33,697 bases of DNA, from NCBI GenBank assembly GCA_023664865.1, contig JAMPEU010000030.1, positions 1 through 33,697 of the forward strand. Reading direction: 5' to 3'. The position numbers and the translations under genes were made by a program. The DNA is from Butyrivibrio sp. GTDB taxonomy: Bacteria; Bacillota; Clostridia; Lachnospirales; Lachnospiraceae. The notes under the pieces are model-generated. The model had not been told where the DNA came from. It saw nothing but the letters and a program-made list of their open reading frames with translations, and ran no database searches. Below, one piece after another: positions 1 to 6,814 of the stretch. The stretch's first letter is position 1; every line of letters begins with the position of its first letter.

Positions 1-1219
1 AAATAATCAGACCGACCTCCGAAAAAATCTGCGCTTTCTGATTATTCACCGAACCACAGAAACTATGATCGAGCGGCAGCTGCGCAACAGGCATTTTTTC
101 AAGAAGGAAGGCAAAGTTCTCCCGCAGAGCGCCGGTTATCTTGTTTTTGCTGATATATTTTTCTATTTCAGCCTCATCGATATTGTCGTTAAGCGTGGTA
201 ATTGCCCTTGCCTGCAAAATATATGCGTTTCCGCCGCGTATCGCCCATTCAATGTCCATCGGACAGCCGTAGTAATTCTCCACATCGACAGCCGCCTTAC
301 ACAGTGCCTTGACTTCTTCTTCCGACAGGCACAGCACGTTTCTTCTTTCAGGCGCAACAGGCACTTCCTTTGTGCCGCTCTGGAGAACAGTAGATGTTCC
401 ATTTGCGACGTTTTCTAAAGTGTCAGATATTTCCTTTGTAATATTCTGGGAAACGCCGGACTCTTCCTTTTCTGCGTTTTGGGCGTATATGATTTCTATT
501 TCTTTACTTCCAACAACGCTTGAGCGGATACTGCCATCTTTGCTGCAGATAAACGTGTCTGCCGTCACCTTGCCGGAAACCACAGCCTCGCCGAGTCCAT
601 ATGAGGCGTTAAGCTGCATTTCATCGCGATTATTATTCACAGGGTTTACCGTAAAAAGCACGCCCGCTTTTTCACTCTCTACCATTTCCTGCACAACAAC
701 GGCAAGTGCGACGCTTTTCTGGTCGTACCCCTGCGTCTGCCTGTAACTTACCGCACGGTTTCCCCAAAGCGAAGCATAGCAGCAGATTATGTTTTCACAA
801 AGCGCATCGATTCCGACAACATTAAGGTACGTTTCCTGCTGCCCCGCAAAACTCGCGTCAGGCAAATCTTCCGCAGTTGCGGAAGAACGCACGGCAACAC
901 GCTTGTGTTCACCCAGATTAAGGTAGTTTTGACTAACCGCCTCACGCAAAGAAACAGGCATACTCCCCGCCGTAATAAGCGAGCGGATTTTCTGCGCCGC
1001 TGCGAAAAGTTTCTGTTCGTCTGAACCCGCATCATCAAGTAATGCGTCTATTTCTTCATCAATATGATTTTCCCTAAGGAAACTGCGGTATGCGTCCGCC
1101 GTCACCACGAATCCTGCCGGAACCGGCAGCCCCGCCCGCGTCATCTCGCCGAGGTTCGCGCCTTTACCGCCTGCAGTCATTACATCATCTTTGCCAATTT
1201 CATTAAATTTACGAATCAT
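1..1219 (-). CDS. PEP synthase / rifampicin phosphotransferase-like dikinase (N-terminal part, cut by window edge)
   Basis: The reading frame is open from an ATG at 1219 to the left edge (about 406 residues), so only the N-terminal part is seen. It starts MIRKFNEIGKDDV, followed by the nucleotide-binding GGKGANLGEM segment. RSSATAEDLPDASFAGQQET, QEMVESEKAGVLFTVNP and GLGEAVVSG are standard motifs of the ATP-grasp PPDK_N domain, ending in the ILQARAITTL segment near residue 345. This domain takes the phosphoryl group from ATP; in the family a swivelling His domain passes it to pyruvate (PEP synthase) or to rifamycins (Rph). The acceptor and His domains lie outside the window, so the substrate cannot be decided. 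A GGAGG site precedes the start, 37 bp after the TetR stop, so it is probably cotranscribed with TetR. Family call strong; substrate open. Confidence 0.85.
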   Translation of the reverse strand, partial: MIRKFNEIGKDDVMTAGGKGANLGEMTRAGLPVPAGFVVTADAYRSFLRENHIDEEIDALLDDAGSDEQKLFAAAQKIRSLITAGSMPVSLREAVSQNYLNLGEHKRVAVRSSATAEDLPDASFAGQQETYLNVVGIDALCENIICCYASLWGNRAVSYRQTQGYDQKSVALAVVVQEMVESEKAGVLFTVNPVNNNRDEMQLNASYGLGEAVVSGKVTADTFICSKDGSIRSSVVGSKEIEIIYAQNAEKEESGVSQNITKEISDTLENVANGTSTVLQSGTKEVPVAPERRNVLCLSEEEVKALCKAAVDVENYYGCPMDIEWAIRGGNAYILQARAITTLNDNIDEAEIEKYISKNKITGALRENFAFLLEKMPVAQLPLDHSFCGSVNNQKAQIFSEVGLII

Positions 1220-1256
1220 TGTTTTACCTCCATATTTCCTGAAAACACTGATTTAA

Positions 1257-1856
1257 TCAGAATTTCTTTATGTACTTCTTCGCGCCGGCGTCCAGGTACG
1301 CTCTGAATATTTCATCAAAGTAAGCCCCATCTATCATGCCGCTATGGAAAAACAGTATAAACGCCCCCGCCATAATGCCGCACATTCCTTCAATATCGAC
1401 TTCGACAGGGAGATTTTGCCTTCTCCAACAAGCCGCTATCCGCTCCATGAACCCGCGGAACAACGTTATCCCCCGCGCTCCGAGCTTCTCCTGCTGCTTC
1501 ACTAGCATTTTGAACACCTCGGAGTAAGTCTCGCGTGTGTCGGTCTTATGCTTCATGTCAATAAGGTAATCAAACAAAACCTTGCTCATCAAGGCTGCGG
1601 GATTGTCCGTCGGCTGCAAAAACAAGCTCTCTGCATCAGCTATTTTCTGCTCCGCACGGTATCTCATTACGTCCAGCACGAACTCATCTTTATCCTTATA
1701 AAAAGTATAAAATCCGCCCTGTGAAATGCCCGCTCTTGCGGTAAGGTCCCTTATGTTTATCGCTTTTACCGAATTGTCGTGAAACATTTCCGTGCCTGTT
1801 TCCAGCAGCTTTTCGCGTATCGCCTGTTTTTCTTCGTCCGAAAATGCTTTTCCCAT
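1257..1856 (-). CDS. TetR/AcrR-family transcriptional regulator
   Basis: A 199-residue TetR-type repressor. The N-terminal DNA-binding domain has the typical order, with INIRDLTARAGISQGGFYTF as helix-turn-helix (about residues 32-51), followed by an all-helical ligand/dimer domain of about 150 residues. I place the start at 1856 (MGKAFSDEEKQ) because AGGAG lies 7 nt upstream; a longer frame from 1877 has no ribosome site. Its promoter (TTGACA, 17 bp, TAACAT at 1928-1900) contains the palindrome GTTAGTATAGACTAAC, which implies autorepression. Six related palindromes precede other genes in this window, so it is the leading candidate for a local master regulator. Downstream, 37 bp away, is the PEP-utilising dikinase. 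The ligand is unknown. The TetR family is clear; the regulon is inferred. Confidence 0.9.
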   Translation of the reverse strand: MGKAFSDEEKQAIREKLLETGTEMFHDNSVKAINIRDLTARAGISQGGFYTFYKDKDEFVLDVMRYRAEQKIADAESLFLQPTDNPAALMSKVLFDYLIDMKHKTDTRETYSEVFKMLVKQQEKLGARGITLFRGFMERIAACWRRQNLPVEVDIEGMCGIMAGAFILFFHSGMIDGAYFDEIFRAYLDAGAKKYIKKF

Positions 1857-1899
1857 TACGCCATCTCCTGTGAACATTTTATGATTTGTTCATAGATAT

Positions 1900-1928
1900 A
1901 TGTTAGTATAGACTAACCCGTTTGTCAA
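1900..1928 (-). promoter_or_regulatory. TetR promoter with palindromic operator (site A)
   Basis: On the minus strand TTGACA (1928-1923), a 17-bp spacer and TAACAT (1905-1900) form a good sigma-A promoter. Positions 1902-1917 read GTTAGTATAGACTAAC: 6-bp perfect arms around a 4-bp centre, filling the spacer and part of the -10. Binding there would block RNA polymerase. This is the best-formed copy of the window-wide GTTAG-N6-CTAAC motif. Confidence 0.75.
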
Positions 1929-1963
1929 GTAGATTTTAACTTATTTCAATACAAATTTTAACA

Positions 1964-2138
1964 GTTCAGCCCACCGGCGCATGGCTACATATGATTCCCT
2001 GCAGAGACTCTTAAAAAACGTCGGCACTTAGTGAAAAAGCTGTTTTTTAGCTTTTGAACTTAGTACCGTTACGTTTTTTACGGAGCGAGAGCATGTCTCA
2101 AAGGGAATCATATGTAGCCATGCGTCGGTGGGCTGAAC
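1964..2138. repeat. 175-bp element with 37-bp inverted terminal arms
   Basis: Positions 1964-2000 and 2102-2138 are reverse complements over 37 bp with one difference (G at 1977), which would be a G-U pair in RNA. The 101-bp interior is also structured: GAGAC/GTCTC, an AAAAAACGT/ACGTTTTTT pairing with CGG/CCG beside it, and a central AAAAGC/GCTTTT hairpin flanked by two direct ACTTAGT copies. It lies between the end of operon L (stop 2172) and the TetR promoter. It could be a MITE-like non-autonomous element, a very long transcript-end hairpin, or a structured RNA. No transposase or obvious target-site duplication was found. The structure is seen directly; its nature is not known. Confidence 0.8.
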
Positions 2139-2171
2139 CCTTTTCCCATTTCCGGAGTTATCTGTATAATT

Positions 2172-2885
2172 TTAATCATTATACCAATACCCCTTTTCAT
2201 CAATTTTGCGCGGGTGTTCTTTCGCTATGCCGCTTTGGCCGCCCACAATCCAATAATCGCATATATCGCTGTTGGCACAGGTGTGCCTGCGAATCAATGC
2301 GCCGTTTATCATATCCATCGCCGGATAATCGCTGTTGCAGAATGCAGGCATAATATCCAGATAACCATGTTCTTTTGCAAATTCTGCAATCGGACAGCGG
2401 TGAAATTGGTATCTCACGCCTTCGGTCTTACTGTATGGCTCTACATTCATGATGTAGCCTGTCGGCTGCTTGGGCGATTTCTTATCCTTTTTTGCTATTA
2501 TCACAAAAGCCAGATGCAGAAGCCTTAAAAGCAACGGCTTATTTGGATTGACTACTCCGGCTAATTTCTGAAAAGCCGGAAGGAATACTGCTACATTCAT
2601 CTCATAAAGTTCATCAATAGACGGCTTTGGATTAAGGACTTCATAATATGCGAAAATCATAATGCAGTCATATGTTCCGCCCACGCCGTTGTGCGTGCTC
2701 TTTTTTCCACCAAGATATGGAAGTTCCTTGAGAAAAGCTGCATATTGCAGTTGAATCTTGTTCCAGACTTCATTTACACAGTCTGAATCGTATCTTTCGG
2801 ATAACTTTTCCCGAATGACCTTCTCTATTTCAGGCGAATACAAAATATGTTTGTTCAGGTCGATATCCAATTCAGATGCCCTCAT
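2172..2885 (-). CDS. ATC-hydrolase-like protein (L-2-amino-thiazoline-4-carboxylate hydrolase family), operon L
   Basis: A 237-residue soluble protein. The C-terminal third (FHRCPIAEFAKEHGYLDIMP, then AFCNSDYPAMDMINGALIRR) resembles the Cys-containing core of the family named for L-2-amino-thiazoline-4-carboxylic acid hydrolase, which opens a thiazoline ring on the way to cysteine. Most clostridial members are uncharacterised, so the name indicates fold rather than substrate. The start at 2885 is set by AGGAG 9 nt upstream; an in-frame TTG at 2906 would place that site inside the gene. It is the last gene of operon L. The gene at 10476-11105 is a divergent paralogue (DITPALCHLDYTMSDAGGTT) and is also last in its operon. 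Confidence 0.65.
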   Translation of the reverse strand: MRASELDIDLNKHILYSPEIEKVIREKLSERYDSDCVNEVWNKIQLQYAAFLKELPYLGGKKSTHNGVGGTYDCIMIFAYYEVLNPKPSIDELYEMNVAVFLPAFQKLAGVVNPNKPLLLRLLHLAFVIIAKKDKKSPKQPTGYIMNVEPYSKTEGVRYQFHRCPIAEFAKEHGYLDIMPAFCNSDYPAMDMINGALIRRHTCANSDICDYWIVGGQSGIAKEHPRKIDEKGYWYND

Positions 2886-2996
2886 TAAATCCTTCTCCTT
2901 TATCAAGCCGATTTGTCTTTCCTATGATTAAGTTTACCGTAATTTTCTCTATATCGCACTTTTTTAGGCAATTGCGAAAATCTTATCCAGAGGAAC

Positions 2997-3012
2997 GAAA
3001 TTGCACAATTTC
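2997..3012. promoter_or_regulatory. Perfect palindrome in an operon L gap
   Basis: GAAATTGCACAATTTC has 7-bp arms around CA, in the 183-bp gap between two operon L genes. It differs from the GTTAG-N6-CTAAC motif. It might be an operator or a small RNA hairpin; I saw no convincing promoter beside it. The rest of the gap shows nothing recognisable. Confidence 0.3.
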
Positions 3013-3068
3013 TGGTTATCAACTAAGCAGTTTCGTAATTATTTATTTACAGCCAAGAGCAGATATGT

Positions 3069-3560
3069 CTACCATGCCAGCGTACATATCCATGCAATAA
3101 ATGCGCAAACAAACGGATAAACGATAATACGGATTATCTGGCTCTTTAAGTTAAAACCGTATTTGTGAAAGCTCTCACATACATCTACTTCCGGATAATA
3201 GTGCTGAAAGAATCGTGTCCGAGTCACCAGTAAAAAGTCAAAGCAAATCATATCATACGCCTTATAAGCATACAGTATAGTCAAAAATCTTACAAAAAAC
3301 TGCCGGAAACCAAAATTGCTCTGCACGCCGTCCCATACAGCGAAAACCGCAGTTGCTATAAGTATCAGCAGGCTTATGATTAAAAGCGCCCAGCCAAGCA
3401 GATGCTGTCCTTTGAACCGTTCCGGTTTGGGCTGTATCAGCTCTTGGGCGTCTTTGGGTGCAGAGCCGAAAAAACGCTTATCCTGCACCAGCGCTACCGC
3501 CGAATACAGCATAAGGGTAATCGCACCTATTACAAGTAGTGAAAGTAAAATTGTCACCAT
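3069..3560 (-). CDS. Small integral membrane protein, four predicted TM segments, operon L
   Basis: A 163-residue membrane protein with no function I can name. Hydrophobic stretches fall near residues 3-22, 55-77, 88-110 and 142-162, with a charged loop (QDKRFFGSAPKDAQELIQPK) after the first. The start at 3560 (MVTILLSLLVIGA) follows AAGGAGG; an in-frame GTG at 3578 would include that site and is rejected. Layout and a shared patch (FVRFLTILYAYKAYDMICFD against FVHAVILLEVMNWYDGIVVD) make it a likely paralogue of the protein at 12747-13226 in operon R. It lies between a SAM methyltransferase and an ATC-hydrolase-like gene. Confidence 0.7.
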   Translation of the reverse strand: MVTILLSLLVIGAITLMLYSAVALVQDKRFFGSAPKDAQELIQPKPERFKGQHLLGWALLIISLLILIATAVFAVWDGVQSNFGFRQFFVRFLTILYAYKAYDMICFDFLLVTRTRFFQHYYPEVDVCESFHKYGFNLKSQIIRIIVYPFVCAFIAWICTLAW

Positions 3561-3629
3561 ACATATCCTCCTTTCCACATTTCACTTCATAACTTTTCAA
3601 TAAATATGCAGACCTGCTGAATAGTTATT

Positions 3630-4427
3630 TCAGTTCTTTTTCAGTACCACCAGTTTATTAGAAATATTTTTTACCATCGGTATCCAGCCGACCAGACGAT
3701 ATATGGGCATAATGATTTTCATGCCCTCTGCAAGACTGACGTCGCGAATCCATCTATATGACGGCGCAATGCCGATAAGCTCCCTGCCTGATTTAACGCC
3801 CCATGTAAATTTTGCCTGTGTTTTCTCAATGGACTTTTCTTTGACATTTCTTACAACCCACGGACTCATGACTTCCATGATAACTTCTGCCGAATTAAAC
3901 CGTCCGCTGATAATCGCAAGGATTTTTTTCACATCCTGTTCTAACAAATACATAGATAAACCTTCTATGATAACCAGTACCCTGCCGCCCGTTTCTTCTA
4001 TCTCTTCCGCCCAGCCCTCGTCCATAGCGGATTTTGCAATCATGGAAATATGCCCGTCTTCCTGCAGAAAAAGCCGACGGACTTCTATCGTCTCCGGAAG
4101 GTCCAGATTATACCAGCGGACAGACTCGCTTATGTTCAGACGGTATGCTCTTGTATCCAGCCCGCAGGCGATATTAACTACCGTTCCCCGCGGGTTTTCC
4201 TTAAGAAAATCTCCTACCATGCCATCAAGCAGTATTGTTCTGGCAATCACGCCTTTTGACATCATGGCGTCCTTTCCTGCTGAAGAAAAATCATAATCCA
4301 TGCGGGATACAATCTCTACCGCTTTATCATCGTGAAATTTTGCATCTTTTCCTCCGGAATATGCCGCACGCGCATATAATGTCTGCAGCATGGTTTCCGG
4401 TACGCCCTGCATTTGTATTTTTTTCAT
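3630..4427 (-). CDS. Class I SAM-dependent methyltransferase, LCM/PPM1 (Tcmp-like) family
   Basis: A 265-residue cytosolic methyltransferase. Motif I is VVNIACGLDTRAYRL (residues 83-97), the signature of the leucine-carboxyl-methyltransferase/PPM1 family. YNLDLPETIEVRRLF (about 106-120) supplies the acidic loop and EGLSMYLLEQDV follows around 175. Bacterial members include O-methyltransferases of secondary metabolites; the acceptor here is unknown. The start at 4427 has GGAGG 10 nt upstream. The same frame runs open to 4829, but that part overlaps the ZIP gene antiparallel to its code and is not coding. It is 23 bp downstream of the ZIP gene and 69 bp upstream of the 4-TM gene, in operon L. 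Confidence 0.85.
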   Translation of the reverse strand: MKKIQMQGVPETMLQTLYARAAYSGGKDAKFHDDKAVEIVSRMDYDFSSAGKDAMMSKGVIARTILLDGMVGDFLKENPRGTVVNIACGLDTRAYRLNISESVRWYNLDLPETIEVRRLFLQEDGHISMIAKSAMDEGWAEEIEETGGRVLVIIEGLSMYLLEQDVKKILAIISGRFNSAEVIMEVMSPWVVRNVKEKSIEKTQAKFTWGVKSGRELIGIAPSYRWIRDVSLAEGMKIIMPIYRLVGWIPMVKNISNKLVVLKKN

Positions 4428-4450
4428 TTTCAAGTTTCCTCCATTCCTTT

Positions 4451-5230
4451 TTATCCTAATGCCACATCTAACGCCATCATGACGGTAAATCCCGCTGCAA
4501 AAAGAACCGTTCCCACATTGGAGTGGTTTCCTTCCGACATCTCCGGTATCAACTCTTCTACTACCACATAGACCATCGCGCCTGCGGCAAAACTCAAAAG
4601 ATACGGCAAAAGCGGAACAACGAGACCTGCCGCCAGAATAGTAAGCGCCGCTCCGATCGGCTCCACTGCGCCTGAAAGTGCGCCATAAAGAAATGCCTTT
4701 CCTTTGCTTACGCCTTCTGCGCGCAATGGCATGGAAATGATTGCGCCTTCCGGGAAGTTCTGTATGGCAATCCCTAAAGAAAGCGCTAACGCGCCCATTG
4801 CCGTAATCCCTGCATCTTTTGAAAGCCAACCGGCATAGACCACGCCAACCGCCATACCTTCCGGCAGATTGTGAAGCGTCACTGCGAGCACCAGCATGGT
4901 TGTTTTCTGCAGATTGCTCTTAGGACCTTCCGCCTTACTGCTGTTCATATGCAGATGTGGAACTGTCCGGTCCAAAATAAGCAGAAACAGAATGCCTATC
5001 CAAAAGCCGGCTACAGCAGGAATAAACGCCCACTTTCCCATATTTTCCGCCTGCTCCATTGCAGGAACCAGCAGGCTCCAGATGGAAGCCGCCACCATAA
5101 CCCCCGCCGCAAATCCGGTCAACGCCCTCTGCAGCAAGGGATTTAACTTATTCTTCATAAAAAGCACACATGCCGCCCCAAGCGCCGTGCCAACGAATGG
5201 TATCATAACGCCCTGAAAAACTTTAATCAC
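4451..5230 (-). CDS. ZIP-family metal transporter
   Basis: A 259-residue inner-membrane divalent metal (Zn, Fe or Mn) importer of the ZIP family, with about eight TM segments. The metal-site helices are visible as HNLPEG (about residues 120-125) and QNFPEG (157-162), plus a His-bearing loop (VPHLHMN) before them. I set the start at a GTG at 5230 with GGAGG 8 nt upstream. An ATG at 5302 would add 24 residues, has no ribosome site, and would put a regulatory palindrome (5261-5276) inside the coding region. That palindrome gives this gene its own TetR-type control inside operon L. The metal cannot be assigned from sequence. Confidence 0.88.
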   Translation of the reverse strand: MIKVFQGVMIPFVGTALGAACVLFMKNKLNPLLQRALTGFAAGVMVAASIWSLLVPAMEQAENMGKWAFIPAVAGFWIGILFLLILDRTVPHLHMNSSKAEGPKSNLQKTTMLVLAVTLHNLPEGMAVGVVYAGWLSKDAGITAMGALALSLGIAIQNFPEGAIISMPLRAEGVSKGKAFLYGALSGAVEPIGAALTILAAGLVVPLLPYLLSFAAGAMVYVVVEELIPEMSEGNHSNVGTVLFAAGFTVMMALDVALG

Positions 5231-5260
5231 AGAAACTGCCTCCGGTATTTCATAATTACA

Positions 5261-5276
5261 GTTAGCACAAACTAAC
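5261..5276 (-). promoter_or_regulatory. TetR-type operator upstream of the ZIP gene (site B)
   Basis: GTTAGCACAAACTAAC matches GTTAG-N6-CTAAC exactly and ends about 31 bp before the GTG start at 5230. On the minus strand TTGGGT and TAATTA, 16 bp apart, could be a weak promoter spanning the site. This would allow internal, separately repressed transcription of the transporter and genes below it. Confidence 0.6.
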
Positions 5277-5308
5277 CCAACTTCAACCCATTGCTTATCC
5301 ATATTGCT

Positions 5309-5797
5309 TTACGCAGAACGTGATATCCACGGAATACACCGGTTTACCTTCTTGCAATATTCTTCATATTCCCTGCCGTATAGGTTTTTCAGCCATTTTT
5401 CTTCCGTGCATTTCATAAGCGCTGTCATAAATATCCAATAGAAAAAGAACAACGGCATAAAAAACAGATTCCCCTCAATCATAAGCGCACCCGTACACAA
5501 AAACATAAACGCCGAATAAATCGGATTGCGCACCAACGCATATACGCCGGTTGTTGCCAGACTATTCTCCGCAATATGCTTGTCTATCTTTGATTTAAAC
5601 ATTGCCCCTGCCCACAGATAAATACCAAGCAAAATCAGCAGTATTCCTATGATACACAGCGGGACTTTAAGGAAATCAACCACTCCTTTTTCAAATATGG
5701 CATTCCTTCCCAAAATAACCGCGATTACCGTCGCCGCAATGATTACCGCGACATAAACCGGACCTACCCCAATCATCGGGAGATGTTGTTTCTTCAT
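5309..5797 (-). CDS. Isoprenylcysteine carboxyl methyltransferase / PEMT-like membrane methyltransferase
   Basis: A 162-residue integral membrane protein with four to five TM helices. The C-terminal half carries the family signature LATTGVYALVRNPIYSAF (about residues 80-97) and EEKWLKNLYGREYEEYCKKV followed by RCIPW (about 132-157), which bind SAM in isoprenylcysteine carboxyl methyltransferases and phospholipid methyltransferases. Bacterial members have varied or unknown acceptors, often lipids or small hydrophobic compounds. The start at 5797 overlaps the upstream stop as ATGA, with GGAG 7 nt before it, indicating translational coupling. A longer frame to 5959 only shadows the upstream gene. 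Second gene of operon L. Confidence 0.85.
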   Translation of the reverse strand: MKKQHLPMIGVGPVYVAVIIAATVIAVILGRNAIFEKGVVDFLKVPLCIIGILLILLGIYLWAGAMFKSKIDKHIAENSLATTGVYALVRNPIYSAFMFLCTGALMIEGNLFFMPLFFFYWIFMTALMKCTEEKWLKNLYGREYEEYCKKVNRCIPWISRSA

Positions 5798-6516
5798 GAC
5801 CATTCTCCTTTTTTCGTTACAAAAAGCAGCCCGCCGAACATCCAGAGATTCCCGAGGCTGATCCAGCCTGTCGCAAAGGCATTCGTCAAAGGCAGATTCG
5901 GAATCTTTAATACTGCCGCTGCCAGTATGCCGAACAAAACCGAAAATATCCATGTCCATTTCGGAAGCGGCGTAAACCCCTTTGCAAAAGCCATTATCTG
6001 CGTCACGAATAATATGAAAAAGAAAATTAAAAACACAAGCGTCGCAGGAGCAAGGAAATAAGTTAAAAATTTTACGGTCATTTCATATGCTGTATCCGGA
6101 CTGAGTGCAGCCATTTTCTTCATAAAATAAACCATCATGCAGCAAGGCACATGAACCCCGCATCCGCCAAAAATCAGGCAGCCGAATATCCCCGCACGGT
6201 ATGTATGCGCATATTTTTCGCTTTTACCGGCTATCAGCCGATAAATCGCAAAATAACACAGACATTCCAACGGAATCCCTATCATGCCTAAAAGCGCCGA
6301 CCAGAATATTCTTATATCCGATACGTCCAGATATCTTGCAAAAGTCACGGGAATACCGTAAACTTCCGTCTTAGCCGCCCCATAGCCCAGCAGCATATCA
6401 CCGGCAAGAACCATGAACGCCGCTACAAGCCCGATTTTCATAAGGTGCCGTATCCTCGGCATATCCAGCTCGCTGCTGATGCCGATATTGTTAAAATGAT
6501 TTTCTGTCTTTTTCAT
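5794..6516 (-). CDS. Seven-TM membrane protein of unknown function (first gene of operon L)
   Basis: A 240-residue protein with about seven hydrophobic segments and an N-terminal cytosolic tail of about 25 residues. I recognise it only as a clostridial uncharacterised membrane family, possibly the one annotated DUF6796. The motif AGDMLLGYGA in the first helix, a Cys/His patch (GGCGVHVPCCMM) mid-protein, and a late PKWTWIFSVLFG segment are notable. The protein at 11188-11805 has the same layout with ACDMLLIYAPGG, AAHHVFCG and PRWGCIFNV, so the two are paralogues. The ATG at 6516 follows AGGAGG. It is preceded by two operator copies and a strong promoter. Confidence 0.75.
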   Translation of the reverse strand: MKKTENHFNNIGISSELDMPRIRHLMKIGLVAAFMVLAGDMLLGYGAAKTEVYGIPVTFARYLDVSDIRIFWSALLGMIGIPLECLCYFAIYRLIAGKSEKYAHTYRAGIFGCLIFGGCGVHVPCCMMVYFMKKMAALSPDTAYEMTVKFLTYFLAPATLVFLIFFFILFVTQIMAFAKGFTPLPKWTWIFSVLFGILAAAVLKIPNLPLTNAFATGWISLGNLWMFGGLLFVTKKGEWS

Positions 6517-6582
6517 TGCTTTCCTCCTAATTCATCAACAATGCCATAACTGCCGAAATTAGCATCGGCTTTTCATAATAAA

Positions 6583-6598
6583 GTTAGTATAAGCTAAC
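6583..6598 (-). promoter_or_regulatory. TetR-type operator, operon L proximal (site C)
   Basis: GTTAGTATAAGCTAAC, an exact match to GTTAG-N6-CTAAC, 66 bp before the first operon L start. On the minus strand TTGATG and TAACTT, 16 bp apart, flank or overlap it in the arrangement seen at site A, so a second promoter may lie here. Confidence 0.6.
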
Positions 6599-6627
6599 CA
6601 ACCATCAAATAAAAAGCGGCCCCGTTT

Positions 6628-6643
6628 GTTAGTAGCCGCTAAC
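6628..6643 (-). promoter_or_regulatory. TetR-type operator at the operon L transcription start (site D)
   Basis: GTTAGTAGCCGCTAAC, exact to the consensus, begins 8 bp after the -10 at 6656-6651 and so covers the expected start of transcription. Its core is nearly identical to site E of operon R (GTTAGCAGCCGCTAAC). In RNA the AGCGGC arm can pair with GCCGCT about 14 nt later (6620-6615), followed by a TTTTTATTT run, so an attenuator hairpin just inside the transcript is possible. Confidence 0.65.
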
Positions 6644-6650
6644 TGTTATT

Positions 6651-6679
6651 AGTATACTCCATCTTCTTTACTCTGTCAA
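6651..6679 (-). promoter_or_regulatory. Operon L promoter
   Basis: On the minus strand TTGACA (6679-6674), a 17-bp spacer and TATACT (6656-6651) make a near-consensus sigma-A promoter. It is followed directly by operator D and, 45 bp further, operator C. The leader to the first start codon is about 130 nt. Confidence 0.7.
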
Positions 6680-6724
6680 TTAATGATTCATGCACAGCGC
6701 AAATTTCAAAAATCAATAATACAA

Positions 6725-6765
6725 CAGGCAGTGGCATAATAGGAATTTAAAAATGCTACCGCCTG
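6725..6765 (-). terminator. Possible hairpin terminator after the M56 gene
   Basis: Positions 6725-6737 and 6753-6765 pair over 13 bp with two G-U pairs around a 15-nt loop, about 50 nt beyond the stop at 6815. A further AAATTTCA/TGAAATTT pair (6701-6708 and 6772-6779) encloses it. The T-rich stretch after it is interrupted, so it is a modest terminator. It separates the M56 gene from the operon L promoter. Confidence 0.4.
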
Positions 6766-6814
6766 CTATTCTGAAATTTATGCAGCTTTTGAACTTGTTC
6801 AAATCACTATAAAC

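Noticed and set aside
922-937. GGTAGTTTTGACTAAC, one base from the TetR operator motif
   Set aside because: It lies inside the dikinase coding region, its left arm breaks the palindrome, and no promoter is near.
3703-4296. 197-codon plus-strand frame antisense to the methyltransferase
   Set aside because: No family features; the opposite strand encodes clear SAM-binding motifs.
4428-4829. 134-residue upstream extension of the methyltransferase frame
   Set aside because: It overlaps the ZIP gene in another frame and has no ribosome site; ATG 4427 follows GGAGG.
2049-6796. Shared 13-mer AGCTTTTGAACTT at 2049 and about 6784
   Set aside because: No similarity extends beyond it, so it may be chance in AT-rich DNA.
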